Source: Paludibacteraceae bacterium (GTDB lineage Bacteria; Bacteroidota; Bacteroidia; Bacteroidales; Paludibacteraceae). From it: a stretch of DNA of 35,046 bases. Position numbers and translations under genes: made by a program. This document shows, in pieces, positions 8,412 to 18,378 of this stretch. How positions within the stretch are numbered: position 1 is the stretch's first letter; every line of letters begins with the position of its first letter. Where the stretch lies: NCBI GenBank assembly GCA_017962005.1, contig JAGCWE010000083.1:1-35046 (forward strand), in the 5' to 3' direction. Under the pieces are notes generated by a model that was given only the letters and a program-made list of their open reading frames with translations, was not told the origin of the DNA and searched no databases.

Positions 8412-11400
8412 GTCGCGAAGGATGTAGAGAACGCCGTTGCGGATGACCTTGATGCCTCGGTTGCTGTCACGTTGCGTGTCCTCTATTCCCGTTGCGGGGT
8501 CTTTCTGGTACTGCGCGGTGACAATCATATCGCTGGTGACATGCTCAAAGTCCTTGTCCCAGCCCGTGAAGGTGTAGCCTTCCACTTCCGGAGCGGTGAT
8601 GCCTCCTGCCGCCTCGTTCCAGTACACAGCCTGCTCTCCGAGTTTCTTGCCATCGAAGCCGATGAACGTCACGGTGTAGGTTCTCACTTCATAGACGGGT
8701 TTGATGTCGAGGTTCGACTTCACGTGGTCGAACGCCGCACTCCAGCCTTTGAACAGATGACCTTCCCATGCTTCCAATTCAGGCTCTTTCGCCGCCTCGT
8801 TCCACTTGACGGTCTGCGTACTGATAATGTTGTCTTCGCGGTCGTAGAAGCGGACGGTGTAGGTATTGATTTCATACTGCGCCTTGACGGTAATATCGGC
8901 GGTGACTTCGTTGAAGAAACCGTCCCAACCAATGAAGGTGTATCCGTCGCGAACCGGGTTAACGGGTGCCGTAGCGGACTGACCATACTCCACTTTCTCT
9001 GCTTTGAGTTCGTTGCCGTTCCAGTCTACAAACTTGACAGTATAAAGAATGGTGTCATAGACAGGCTTGATATCGAGGTCTGCTTTGACATGTTCGAAGT
9101 CAGTGTCCCAGGCGGTGAAGGTGTGTCCATCCCATGCCGGAGTCTCGGGTGTTTCGGCTGCCTCGTTCCATTTCACGGTCTGCGTACTGATAACCTTGCC
9201 TTCACGGTCGTAGAACGTGACAGTGTAGGTATTGATCTCGTACTGCGCAGTAACGGTGAGGTCGGCTTTCACATGGTCAATAGCTTTGTCCCAGCCCTTG
9301 AAGGTGTATCCTTCGCGTTTGGGGTCGGACGGATAGATTGCGGCGCCATCCCAGTCAATAGTCTGCTTGGACAACTCTGTGCCGTCCCAGTCCACAAAGG
9401 TGACGGTGAATTTGTTTATCTCGTACTGGGCGGTCACTTCGAGGTCTTTAGTCACTTGGCTGAAGTCGGTATCCCAACCCTTGAAAGTGTAACCCTCTAC
9501 GGCAGGAGCATCGGGAGCGACAGCGGCGGTGTTCCAGTCAACGGTCTGTTTGGACAGTTCAACACCGCCGTTTCCGAAGAAGGTCACGGTATATTTGTTG
9601 ATTTCGTACTGAGCAGTCACCACGAGGTCTGACTTGACGGACGAGTAGTCTTTGTCCCAGCCCTTGAAGGTGTATCCCTCACGGTAGGGTTTCTTCGGTG
9701 TGTCGGCTTCGGTGCCCCATGCAACAACCTGCGAGAAGAGCAAGGTGCCGTCCCAGTCCTTGAACGTGACATTATAGGTTTTGATTTCGTATTCCGCCTT
9801 GACGGTGATGTCGGCATTGACTTCGTTGAAGAAACCGTCCCAGCCGATGAAGGTGTAGCCCTCCACTTCGGGTGCTTCGGGAGCAGTGGCGGCACCGCCC
9901 GGCGCAACCTGCTCGGTCTTGAGGGTGTTGCCTTCTGCGTCCTTGAAAGTGACTGTGTACGGGTCATGCTCAAAGGTGGCTGTCACCGTCTTGTTGTCCT
10001 CCATGGTGAAGATACGGTATGCCGTTTCGCTGCCGTTCTCCCACTGCTTGAAGTGGTAGTTCTCGTCCGCTTTGATGTCCAATACGATGATAGTGCCGAA
10101 CGGAACAGCCTTGACATCTACCGCATCCTCTGCCAAGGTATGCGCTGTCACCGTGCCGTGGTCGGCATTTATGGTGAGTTCGTACTCGTTGATGGTGTAC
10201 TGCGCCGTTATCTCCTCGTCGTCCGTGAGATTGGTCGGACTCATGGACCATCCGGCGAAGGAGTAACCTTTGCGCGTCGGCTCAAAGCCCTCTGTATCCA
10301 CCGAACCGCCGTATGCCACTTTGGCGGTGTGCAATGTCGTGCCGTCCCAGTCAAGGAACCGGATATAGAGCTGTCGCGGCTCGAAGGAGGCGGTGAAGGT
10401 CTCCGGTGTCTCGCCCACCGTGATGGTACGCTTGGCATCAAACGGATTGGACTGTCCGTCGTCCCATCCGGCAAACACATAGCCTTCGGCGGGTTCCGCC
10501 TCTATCTCCGTCGTGCTGCCTTTCTCAAAGACACCCGAGCCGGTGACCGTACCCTTGCTGTCGTCTTCCGAAACGACCGTCACCTCTGTTTCATACTCAT
10601 CGATGGTGTAGAACTCCTGCCATACGTCAGCGTACATATAGTCGTCCTGTGCGCCGTATGGCACGAACAGCTCGATCTGGCTGATGTCCACATCCTCAAA
10701 CACTTCCCGTCCGCTGATGTCGGGGTGTTCGGTAGCGCGTTCGACAATCTTCTCTATCTTGGTGCAGCCCTTGAAAGCGTTCACGCCTATCTCGTCTGTG
10801 GAGGAGGGTAAGTCAAGCGAAGTGAGCGCGCAGTCCTGGAAGGCGCGTTCGCCGATGTCCATCAGACCTTTCTTGAGGTTGATGCTCTCCAAAGAGGTGC
10901 ATCCCATAAACGCCTCGGCGTTGATGCTGGACATATTGGACATCAGTTGTACGGTGCGCAGTTGCGTGCAGCCTTTGAACGCCCTGGGATTGATACCCAT
11001 CACGGGGTACTCTAGTTCGTTGAAGGTCACTTTCTCGGGTATGACGAGGTCGGCGGGCAGGTTCTTGTAGTTGAGGTCGATATCCTCACTCTCCGGCATC
11101 ACCCATGCATACTGGTAAGGCGACTCGCCCAGCTCGTAGTAGAGGCCGCCTATCTGTGCGCCCATCTCGTAGATATGGCAGAAGTCCTTCCACTCGTCCG
11201 CCGCAGCGTAAGCCGCTTTGGCTCCGTAGGGTACATACAGGTCGCAGCGCACATCCTCCGGATGGTTGAACACGTTCAGTCCGGCTATGTCCAACGGTTC
11301 GTTACGCTCCGTGCGCACCACCATATAGCCGGTGAAGAACGCCTTTTCGCCTATCTCTGTCAAGGTGTAAGGCAGATGGATGTATGACAGGTTGGTGCCG

Positions 11401-14400
11401 AAGAAGGCATACTTGCCCACTGTCTTCAAGCCCTCCTGCAGTTTCATCTTGCCCGATATCCAGCTGTTGTGGAACGCATAGTCGCCTATCTCGCGAATGC
11501 TGTTGGGCAGTGTGACACTGGTCACGCCGCGGCTGTTGGCAAACGCATACGGCGCCACCGATGTCACTTGATAAGCATTGCCTCCTACGGTGATGACAGA
11601 CGGGATGACGATGTCTCCCTCAAGGTCGAAATAGTTGTACACGCTGTTGAATATTTCCGGTGCGACGGCGGCGGTGCCGTTCTCCTCATCTATAAGGTAA
11701 TAAACGCCGTCAATGCAGGGGTTCTCCTCTTTGATGGCAAAGTCTTTCCACTGGTCAGCGCTCTCGTAGTTGGCTTTGCAGCCGTAGGGTACATAGAGTG
11801 TTGATTTGGCGGGGTTCATACCCTCAAAGAGGCTTACACCGATAGACATTTGTTCGGGACTCTCAGCGCGCACATACACGTTGCGTGCTATCGTGTTGTT
11901 TCTGAAGGCGTAGTCGCCTATGGCGTTCACAGCAGGGATGATAACCCAGTTGAGTTTGGTGCAGTTGTCAAACGCACCAACGCCAATCATATCGAGCGAC
12001 TTGGGCAGCAGTATCTCATGCACCAGCGTACCGAAGAACGCATTGTCGCCGATGGTCTGCGTGGCATTGGAGAAATCAACTGCCGAAAGATTCGGGCAGT
12101 TACGGAACGCGTTCTGCTCGATGGTGGTCAGTTCGGGACAGTCCGTCATATACAGGGTATAAAGCGCCTCGTTGTTCTCGAACGCGCCCTCACAGATGTA
12201 CTTCACCGATGCGGGTATCTTAGTCGGGCCGTGCTTGCAGTACGCCAGCGCGCCGCCTGCAATCAGGCGTGTACCCTTCTCTATCTCGGGGAAGGCATAG
12301 TCCTTCAGGATATCGTCTTTGGCAGCAATCAGGCACTGGTCTTTGTGCAGCAGTCCCTGGAAATAGTTGGCGTCGTTCTGGACGAAATTGGTGAGATAGA
12401 ACGCGTCCTGTCCGATAGAAGTGACGGACATCGGGATATTGAATGACGCAAGGTTCATACAGGGTGAGAAAGCCTGTTTGCCAATGGTCATGATGCCTTC
12501 CGGCAGGGTGATGTCCGACAGGTCGTTGTTGTTTCCGCTGAAAGCGAAGTCGGCAATCGCGGTCACTTTGTATTCCGCATCGTCGTAGTCGAATGTGGCG
12601 GGGATGACATACTTCTTGTCCCATGCGAGGTCTTTGTAGTTCAAATCCCAGTCGGTGCTCTCGTAGGTGAGTGTCGCCGTATGGGCAGCCTCGTCGAGGA
12701 AGTAATAGAAGTCACCTATCTTCGTCTGGTATTCCACCATCGCGAAATTCTTCCATACATCCGCAGCCTCGTATTTGCCTTGGTTTCCAGAGGGGATATG
12801 CAGGGTAACTTTGCTCTGATCCACATCGGCGAACACGCCCTTCTCGGCAATGTTCTGCGGATTGGTGCTCAACGTGACAATATCTTTCAGTCCCGTGCAA
12901 CCGTAGAAAGCGTCCTTGCCGAGATAGATGTCTTTGGGCAGTGTGAGTGTGTCCAACGCGGTGCATCCTCTGAAGGCAGCATCTCCGATGAAGGCAGCGG
13001 TCGCCGGCAGAACAATGTCCTCCAACGCGCTACATCCATCGAAGGCAGCAGCCCCCACCGAATAGGTCTTTGACGGGTCACAGTCCCATTCGACTTTTTT
13101 GAGTGACATGCTGTTCTTAAACGCCTCCGCGTCTATGGTTGTAAGCAGTGGCGGAAGTTTAATGCTTGTTATAGGAGAATGTGCAAAAGCACCTTGAGCG
13201 ACATTTGTCACATAATAACCTTGACCATTCACCATCAACGGTTCGGCAGGAATCGTTACTTCTTCCAAGCCCGCATAGTTATTTTCGTCTTGTGTCTCGT
13301 ATGTGATGGTAGCGTTTGCTGTATTCTTATTCAGTATATAGCACAATCCGTCAATTTTTACCGGTTCTTCCACAATCTGCATCTCCTGCCAATACGGAGC
13401 GGCAGCATAGCTGTTTTTTGTTCCGCTCGGCACATGCGCCACAATCTTTTTCAAGTCCACGTCACGCCAAACACCTAAACTGGTCAGACCTTCATCATTG
13501 ATATATGGTACATGTTTATCAGAGAGGACATCTATTTCTTTCAAATTCACGCAATCAGCAAATGCTTGTTCACCAATGGTAATATTATGAGATTCAGTCA
13601 TCAAATATTCCAATGTCACTTTTTCCAATTGGCTACACCCCATAAATGCACCTCCATTTATTAAATGGGATTTTGTTCTAACCGTTTTCAATGGAGTGTT
13701 ACGGAATGCAAAGAAATCAATTTGACTATTAACTGTGATTTCGGTCAAAGCCGTGTTGGAGAAAGCATAGTCAAGAACATACGCACCAATATAGTTTTCG
13801 GTTATGTCACTATCATCTTGGTAATTTACCTTTCTCAATTGTGTACAATTCTCAAAACAATGCGTGCGGATATTTTTTACAGAACTTGGAATGGTCACAC
13901 TACGAACTGGTGTTCCTGCAAATGCACTATCACCTAACAAATCCACCAATACGTACGCACCGTTGCTCATTGTAAAATCTCTCGGGATGACGACTTCTTC
14001 CGCCTCGAAATTGAACAAGGGATTGATACCGATAACTGTTGCAACATAATTATCACGCACATTTACATTTACTCTGTACAGCAGATCACCGTTCCAAATC
14101 TCCCGTTCGCCGGAATCGTCAATACGGAAGTTCTTCCATCCCTCCGCTTTGGCATAATCATTCTTGGTCAGCGTCGGCACTTTGAGGACAGCATCCTGCC
14201 GAACGGGGTCAAAAGTCTCCGCATCAATCTCCAAAGGTTCTATCCACGGGACTATAATCCTTTCAATATTTTTGCAGCCGTGGAAACAATGTGCTCCGAT
14301 GGATGTCAAAGATTCAGGAAAAGAGACACCGTTTATTGAGTTGCAATTGGCAAAAGCCCCCTCTCCTAAAAACGTGAGTTTTGGATAAGAGAATAACTTC

Positions 14401-15635
14401 ATAAAAGCAGAATGACGACTATCATTAGCATCATAACCTAAACCTAATAATTTGCCGCACTTGCCGAAAGCATAGTCACCTATGTAATTCAAATCTTGAG
14501 AAGATTGAAAGCCATTACCCTTATCTCTCCTATGGAAAATACATATACGCAAGTTTGGACAATTGAAGAAGGCAAAATTGTCAATTTTCTTCAAAGAGTA
14601 TGCCCCCAAACCACTTACAGCTTCCAAATTACCGCAATTCATGAATGCTCCGACGCTGATAACTTTGGCAAAATAATAGCTGTCGCCGATGAACTCTTTC
14701 AGAACTTGGTTGTCGCGGAAAGCGTATTCCCCAATGGTATCCATTTTCATGCCTTTGCAATCAATCGTCTCGCCCAGGTTCTCGTAACGGCGGAAGGTAG
14801 GGTCTGCTATCAGTGTCCGTCTCTCTTCCTTATCTATTTTTCTTATGTTGAAAAACAACCCGTTTTCCATATACGGCAGTTCTTCGAAAGGCGTGCCTTT
14901 GAGATGGGAAACGCACTCATACTCGGTGTCGAGGATGGTGATGATGTCCTTGTCGCCCTCCTGCGGAGCGCGTCCGGCATGTTCAGGTTGGATGCCTTCT
15001 CTCTTCGCGGGAGCGGAAGGAAGAATAATCTCGTAACCGCTCTGGGTCTCAATCTCCACAATCGTCACGTCCTTGGTGGTGGGGAGCAGGTAGTTCTCCC
15101 ACGGCAGCACCCAGTAGTGCGCGCCCATGTGGAAGACAATCTGCGTGCCGCGGTAATTGGCACCGCAGCCGTAAGGCACGTGGATACGCATCTTGAGCAG
15201 CGTATGGTTGTCCTCACCGAGCGTCGGAGGGGTCTCGCCGAGGAAGAAGACATCCTTCGCGCCGCACTCCTTGAACACACGGTCGCCGATGGCTTTCACC
15301 GTCTTCGGGATGATGATAGCCGCCGTCTCCACTTCCGCCACGTTCATAAACGCGCCGTACTGCCAGTAGTGGAACGCGTCATCCGCAATAGCCGACACAG
15401 TGTAGGTCTTGCTGTCGTAGGTTACTGTCTCCGGGATGGAGATGACATCCTTGATGGCATAGTAGTTGTTGTTCTTCTCGCTCTGCTTAGCCACCACCGC
15501 CTGCTTCGTGGCATCAATCAGCACATAGTTGATGCCGTCGATGGTCGCCACTGTCTGCGCGTCAGCGCACTGCGGAAAGAACAATCCTGTCAGCGTCAGC
15601 ACCGCCGACGCAAGAAAAAAGAAAAGTCTTTTCAT
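8373..15635 (-). CDS. Giant BspA-type leucine-rich repeat protein with eight InlB repeats
   Basis: 2420-aa exported protein (signal peptide MKRLFFFLASAVLTLTGLFF). Residues about 28-1680 form six large blocks of BspA/Treponema-type leucine-rich repeats (LRR_5; e.g. LPNSIREIGDYAFHNS). Each block opens with a strand like IDGxxYxLxxxxxxAxV and closes with a motif like LYVPYGCKANYESADQWKDF, seen about seven times. Two or three divergent bacterial repeats follow (about 1680-1890), then eight 61-residue InlB/Listeria-Bacteroides repeats (1892-2379), then the 41-residue tail ending ILRDGKTYNAQGATVK. Proteins of this type are cell-surface adhesins; the ligand is unknown. DNA at about 13080-14700 is much more A+T-rich than the rest, a mosaic pattern. 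It lies 48 bp downstream of the MscS-type gene. No promoter match was found in that gap, so read-through from 18347 is plausible. Confidence 0.9.
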   Translation of the reverse strand: MKRLFFFLASAVLTLTGLFFPQCADAQTVATIDGINYVLIDATKQAVVAKQSEKNNNYYAIKDVISIPETVTYDSKTYTVSAIADDAFHYWQYGAFMNVAEVETAAIIIPKTVKAIGDRVFKECGAKDVFFLGETPPTLGEDNHTLLKMRIHVPYGCGANYRGTQIVFHMGAHYWVLPWENYLLPTTKDVTIVEIETQSGYEIILPSAPAKREGIQPEHAGRAPQEGDKDIITILDTEYECVSHLKGTPFEELPYMENGLFFNIRKIDKEERRTLIADPTFRRYENLGETIDCKGMKMDTIGEYAFRDNQVLKEFIGDSYYFAKVISVGAFMNCGNLEAVSGLGAYSLKKIDNFAFFNCPNLRICIFHRRDKGNGFQSSQDLNYIGDYAFGKCGKLLGLGYDANDSRHSAFMKLFSYPKLTFLGEGAFANCNSINGVSFPESLTSIGAHCFHGCKNIERIIVPWIEPLEIDAETFDPVRQDAVLKVPTLTKNDYAKAEGWKNFRIDDSGEREIWNGDLLYRVNVNVRDNYVATVIGINPLFNFEAEEVVIPRDFTMSNGAYVLVDLLGDSAFAGTPVRSVTIPSSVKNIRTHCFENCTQLRKVNYQDDSDITENYIGAYVLDYAFSNTALTEITVNSQIDFFAFRNTPLKTVRTKSHLINGGAFMGCSQLEKVTLEYLMTESHNITIGEQAFADCVNLKEIDVLSDKHVPYINDEGLTSLGVWRDVDLKKIVAHVPSGTKNSYAAAPYWQEMQIVEEPVKIDGLCYILNKNTANATITYETQDENNYAGLEEVTIPAEPLMVNGQGYYVTNVAQGAFAHSPITSIKLPPLLTTIDAEAFKNSMSLKKVEWDCDPSKTYSVGAAAFDGCSALEDIVLPATAAFIGDAAFRGCTALDTLTLPKDIYLGKDAFYGCTGLKDIVTLSTNPQNIAEKGVFADVDQSKVTLHIPSGNQGKYEAADVWKNFAMVEYQTKIGDFYYFLDEAAHTATLTYESTDWDLNYKDLAWDKKYVIPATFDYDDAEYKVTAIADFAFSGNNNDLSDITLPEGIMTIGKQAFSPCMNLASFNIPMSVTSIGQDAFYLTNFVQNDANYFQGLLHKDQCLIAAKDDILKDYAFPEIEKGTRLIAGGALAYCKHGPTKIPASVKYICEGAFENNEALYTLYMTDCPELTTIEQNAFRNCPNLSAVDFSNATQTIGDNAFFGTLVHEILLPKSLDMIGVGAFDNCTKLNWVIIPAVNAIGDYAFRNNTIARNVYVRAESPEQMSIGVSLFEGMNPAKSTLYVPYGCKANYESADQWKDFAIKEENPCIDGVYYLIDEENGTAAVAPEIFNSVYNYFDLEGDIVIPSVITVGGNAYQVTSVAPYAFANSRGVTSVTLPNSIREIGDYAFHNSWISGKMKLQEGLKTVGKYAFFGTNLSYIHLPYTLTEIGEKAFFTGYMVVRTERNEPLDIAGLNVFNHPEDVRCDLYVPYGAKAAYAAADEWKDFCHIYEMGAQIGGLYYELGESPYQYAWVMPESEDIDLNYKNLPADLVIPEKVTFNELEYPVMGINPRAFKGCTQLRTVQLMSNMSSINAEAFMGCTSLESINLKKGLMDIGERAFQDCALTSLDLPSSTDEIGVNAFKGCTKIEKIVERATEHPDISGREVFEDVDISQIELFVPYGAQDDYMYADVWQEFYTIDEYETEVTVVSEDDSKGTVTGSGVFEKGSTTEIEAEPAEGYVFAGWDDGQSNPFDAKRTITVGETPETFTASFEPRQLYIRFLDWDGTTLHTAKVAYGGSVDTEGFEPTRKGYSFAGWSMSPTNLTDDEEITAQYTINEYELTINADHGTVTAHTLAEDAVDVKAVPFGTIIVLDIKADENYHFKQWENGSETAYRIFTMEDNKTVTATFEHDPYTVTFKDAEGNTLKTEQVAPGGAATAPEAPEVEGYTFIGWDGFFNEVNADITVKAEYEIKTYNVTFKDWDGTLLFSQVVAWGTEADTPKKPYREGYTFKGWDKDYSSVKSDLVVTAQYEINKYTVTFFGNGGVELSKQTVDWNTAAVAPDAPAVEGYTFKGWDTDFSQVTKDLEVTAQYEINKFTVTFVDWDGTELSKQTIDWDGAAIYPSDPKREGYTFKGWDKAIDHVKADLTVTAQYEINTYTVTFYDREGKVISTQTVKWNEAAETPETPAWDGHTFTAWDTDFEHVKADLDIKPVYDTILYTVKFVDWNGNELKAEKVEYGQSATAPVNPVRDGYTFIGWDGFFNEVTADITVKAQYEINTYTVRFYDREDNIISTQTVKWNEAAKEPELEAWEGHLFKGWSAAFDHVKSNLDIKPVYEVRTYTVTFIGFDGKKLGEQAVYWNEAAGGITAPEVEGYTFTGWDKDFEHVTSDMIVTAQYQKDPATGIEDTQRDSNRGIKVIRNGVLYILRDGKTYNAQGATVK
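8499..9962 (-). repeat. Eight tandem 183-bp coding repeats (InlB-type)
   Basis: Eight consecutive units of exactly 61 codons with no indels, each of the form xYTVTFxDxDGxxL...WxxAAxxPxxPxxEGYTFxGWDxxFxxVxxDLxVxAQYEIN. The units are not equally similar. Counting from the N-terminal side, units 5 and 7 pair closely (FYDRE, ISTQTVKWNEAA, LDIKPVY), and units 1 and 6 pair closely (FIGWDGFFNEV, ADITVKA). This suggests that multi-unit blocks were duplicated. Confidence 0.95.
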
Positions 15636-15683
15636 AGGTTATGATTGTTTAGTGTTTGTTTCTGTACAGTCTGTAATCGGATG

Positions 15684-18308
15684 TCATTCGCCTTCGCGGA
15701 CGAGATGGATGTCGCATTGCGGGAAGGGGATGGTTATTCCGGCTTCATTGAGGGCATTGTAAATGACTTCCTTCGCACGATCGACATAACCGATTTTCTC
15801 CGCTACGAGTACGTATTGCTTTACGGCTATGTCCACCGAACTGTCGCTCATGTTGTTCACCACAACGTAAACTCCCTTTTTCGGCTCCACGATTTCTCTG
15901 CCGTATTTGTCCTTTGTCCGCAGTTGTTGCATGGCGTTCACCAGAATCTCGCGCACCTTGTTGATGTCGGTCCCGTATGCCACGCCTACAATAATCTTGG
16001 TGAACTCGTAGGAGTTGTTGCGGGTCAGGTTGTTGAAGTTCTTGCCGAACAGCGAGGAGTTGAGGAACGACATCTCCGTACCGTCCACAGTCTCGACCTG
16101 CACGCACTGGTAGTTGATGGCGGTGACACGTCCGCGGATGCCGTCACACTCAATCCAGTCTCCCACGCGCAAGCGGCCTCCCATCAGTTGGATGCCGTAT
16201 ATGAAGTTGTTGATAATGTCCTTGAGTGCGATACCGATACCGGCTGACAAGCCGCCGGCTATCAGACCCAGCGAACCCGTGGGTATCCTCCATACCACCA
16301 CAACTGCCGTGATGTAGGTCATCCATACCAGCACGCTGATTACGCTGTTACCCAGCGACAGGTTGATCTCGTTGGTGCGTATGTTCGTCCGGTTGTGCTT
16401 GCGCATGAAGCTCTCATAGCGGCTGTGCTGCCAGATAGCGTGGAAAGCCTTGTTGAGATAGCGGATTACAAAGAAGAATATCAGCAGATTGACTATGTTG
16501 TTTCCTGTTATGTACAGCCTTTGCGAGTCCGCGTTGTGCCCGATGTGTATGGGCGAGTTGAACATTTGTGCGAACATCTCGTTGAAATCGAAGATGTTCA
16601 TCGACAGATGAATGCACATCGGCAAGGATAGAACAACCAGCACGGGGATGCCTACCTGCTTGATAAAATCGTAGAACCATGTGACGCCGAACAGCATTGA
16701 CTCCGTGTCCTCGCCAGTCATGTGGATGATGTGCTTGCGCTTCTCCGCCAGCCGCTTGTTCAGCCAGCGTTCCTTGTACTGGTCCAGCAGATAGGATATG
16801 CATACGATGGAAAGCAGTACCGCCAGTTGGAAATACCATGCCACGAGGTCAAGCAGTGCCGCCATGGTGTATCCGAAGAACGAGAGGAAGAAGGCGAAGA
16901 TATAGATGGCGAGTGAAACCCAGCCCAGTGTCCTGTCAACAGAAGTCGCTTTCCCCCCGTCCTTGATGCAGAACAGCAGCTGGCGCAGCATAATCAGAAA
17001 CAGTACGGGCGGGAACAGGAAGTTCAGCAGTTTGTCCGGAACAAACACGTTGCGGCAGAAGATGATGACAAGCGCTATCGCGAGGGTGGGGATGTACGCC
17101 CGGATGCCGTCGCGGAGTTGCTCGGGCTTGACCCGGAGCAGCAACGAACCGGAAATGACGATGAGCAGCCATAGGAATATCCGTATGTTGTTGACCCCGA
17201 GCAAGGTGTATTCGTTGTCGTGCCAGAAGATTCCGAAGAGGGGGAAATAGAGTATGGTGCCTGTCAGTATGGACAGCAAGGGCAGTTGCTTCGCCTTTAT
17301 CTGACGGGGCTTGAACAGGCGGACGCCCAGACGCCATGCCAGATAGGCGGCAATCCAGAAAATAAGAAGCAGGACAAACTGCGTGATGCAGACCCTCACC
17401 AGCCTCGCTTTCTTGCCGTTGTTGGACAGGCTCTTCCAGTCCGTGTGACGCTTGAAACCCTCCTTGAAATCGTATTGCCCGTTCAGGTCGGTGACAATCT
17501 TGTTCCAATAGGAGGTGAAATATATCTTGTTGACGAAAAACGCGAGAAAGGGAATCTGCCCCTCGGCAAAGACATACTTCTCAAGTTCCAGATAGCGCAA
17601 CCGCGCATATTCGTAGGTCTCGTTCATACGCAGGTATGCTTCCTGATAGTGCATGCTGTCCGTTACGACGAACGCGCGCTTGTCGGCATACAGTTTCAGA
17701 AGCACGGAAGCGTCCCGGATGCACGAATCGCGGTAGGCCTTCCCCTCCCTGTCCAGGACAAAGGGAATGGTGCCCGTCTCCGCTGTGGCAATCCGGATAA
17801 TCTCCTTCTCAAGGGACGAAGGCGTGTTGGTTTGCTCGTTGAGCGAGTCGTTGCTGTATCGCAGGCTGTCGGGAACAACCCCTGCTCCGATATCTTCTAT
17901 CTGCGGCGGAAGACGGCGGAGAGCCTCAATCAGACGCGCATACCGGTTGATTTCAAAGTCAAGGCGCCCGACAATGCGGTCGTAGGGGCGGCGGTCATTG
18001 CTGAAGTCCTGGTATTCGGAGGTCACTTTCTTCAGTGCATACGACATGTCGAACGTCATCTCTTTCTCTTGCGTGTACAGGAGAAGCGACAGTTTGTCCG
18101 ATTTCTTGATTACATCAATCAGCTTTTGGTGCTGGTGCGCGATGATGGAGTCGAATTGCTGCACTTTCTTATGGTGAGTCGAATCCTGCTGCAGTTCGAT
18201 GTGAAGGTCTCTGATTGTATTCGTCAGCGAGTATTCGTCCGTAGCCGGGAATATCGGAACACAGAATGCAAAAAGCAGGCAGGCAAGTGTTGTCAGTTTC
18301 TTTTTCAT
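15684..18308 (-). CDS. MscS-family mechanosensitive ion channel, large multi-TM type
   Basis: 874-aa inner-membrane channel protein that would open under membrane tension to release solutes on osmotic downshift. A signal peptide (MKKKLTTLACLLFAFCVPIF) is followed by a helical, charged periplasmic region (about 25-290), then about ten hydrophobic segments. The conserved pore helix and beta domain (about residues 665-775) show LGLIAGGLSAGIGIALKD, GDWIECDGIRGRVTAI and ETVDGTEMSFLNS, all hallmarks of the MscS fold, with a C-terminal alpha/beta domain after that. The length and extra helices resemble MscK/MscM-like large members rather than E. coli MscS (286 aa). It is divergent from the sugar transporter at 18556. 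The three giant surface-protein genes follow it in the same direction. Confidence 0.92.
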   Translation of the reverse strand: MKKKLTTLACLLFAFCVPIFPATDEYSLTNTIRDLHIELQQDSTHHKKVQQFDSIIAHQHQKLIDVIKKSDKLSLLLYTQEKEMTFDMSYALKKVTSEYQDFSNDRRPYDRIVGRLDFEINRYARLIEALRRLPPQIEDIGAGVVPDSLRYSNDSLNEQTNTPSSLEKEIIRIATAETGTIPFVLDREGKAYRDSCIRDASVLLKLYADKRAFVVTDSMHYQEAYLRMNETYEYARLRYLELEKYVFAEGQIPFLAFFVNKIYFTSYWNKIVTDLNGQYDFKEGFKRHTDWKSLSNNGKKARLVRVCITQFVLLLIFWIAAYLAWRLGVRLFKPRQIKAKQLPLLSILTGTILYFPLFGIFWHDNEYTLLGVNNIRIFLWLLIVISGSLLLRVKPEQLRDGIRAYIPTLAIALVIIFCRNVFVPDKLLNFLFPPVLFLIMLRQLLFCIKDGGKATSVDRTLGWVSLAIYIFAFFLSFFGYTMAALLDLVAWYFQLAVLLSIVCISYLLDQYKERWLNKRLAEKRKHIIHMTGEDTESMLFGVTWFYDFIKQVGIPVLVVLSLPMCIHLSMNIFDFNEMFAQMFNSPIHIGHNADSQRLYITGNNIVNLLIFFFVIRYLNKAFHAIWQHSRYESFMRKHNRTNIRTNEINLSLGNSVISVLVWMTYITAVVVVWRIPTGSLGLIAGGLSAGIGIALKDIINNFIYGIQLMGGRLRVGDWIECDGIRGRVTAINYQCVQVETVDGTEMSFLNSSLFGKNFNNLTRNNSYEFTKIIVGVAYGTDINKVREILVNAMQQLRTKDKYGREIVEPKKGVYVVVNNMSDSSVDIAVKQYVLVAEKIGYVDRAKEVIYNALNEAGITIPFPQCDIHLVREGE

Positions 18309-18346
18309 TGGACGTGGTTTCTGTTGTTTTCTTGTAAAATAGTCCG

Positions 18347-18378
18347 CAAAGATACGTTAGTTTTCAGATGTGCACAAC
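18347..18378 (-). promoter_or_regulatory. Bacteroidetes-type promoter for the MscS-family gene
   Basis: Read on the minus strand: TATCTTTG (18354-18347) matches the -7 consensus TAnnTTTG exactly. GTTG (18378-18375) matches three of four bases of the -33 TTTG element, with a 20-bp spacer. The predicted start of transcription near 18340 would give a leader of about 30 nt before the ATG at 18308. Confidence 0.75.

Noticed and set aside
8307..9632. Long plus-strand open frames opposite the giant surface-protein genes (also 14496-15644, 5234-6283 and others)
   Set aside because: They are shadows of repetitive, G+C-biased minus-strand genes. They show no protein-like domain content, and the opposite strand carries signal peptides and clear repeat families.
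8499..9962. CRISPR array or non-coding tandem repeat
   Set aside because: The 183-bp units are contiguous, keep frame, have no spacers and encode a known 61-residue protein repeat.
53..15635. Type IX secretion C-terminal domain on the three surface proteins
   Set aside because: The shared tail is only about 25-30 residues and lacks the usual longer beta-sandwich pattern, so I report it as an unassigned tail instead.
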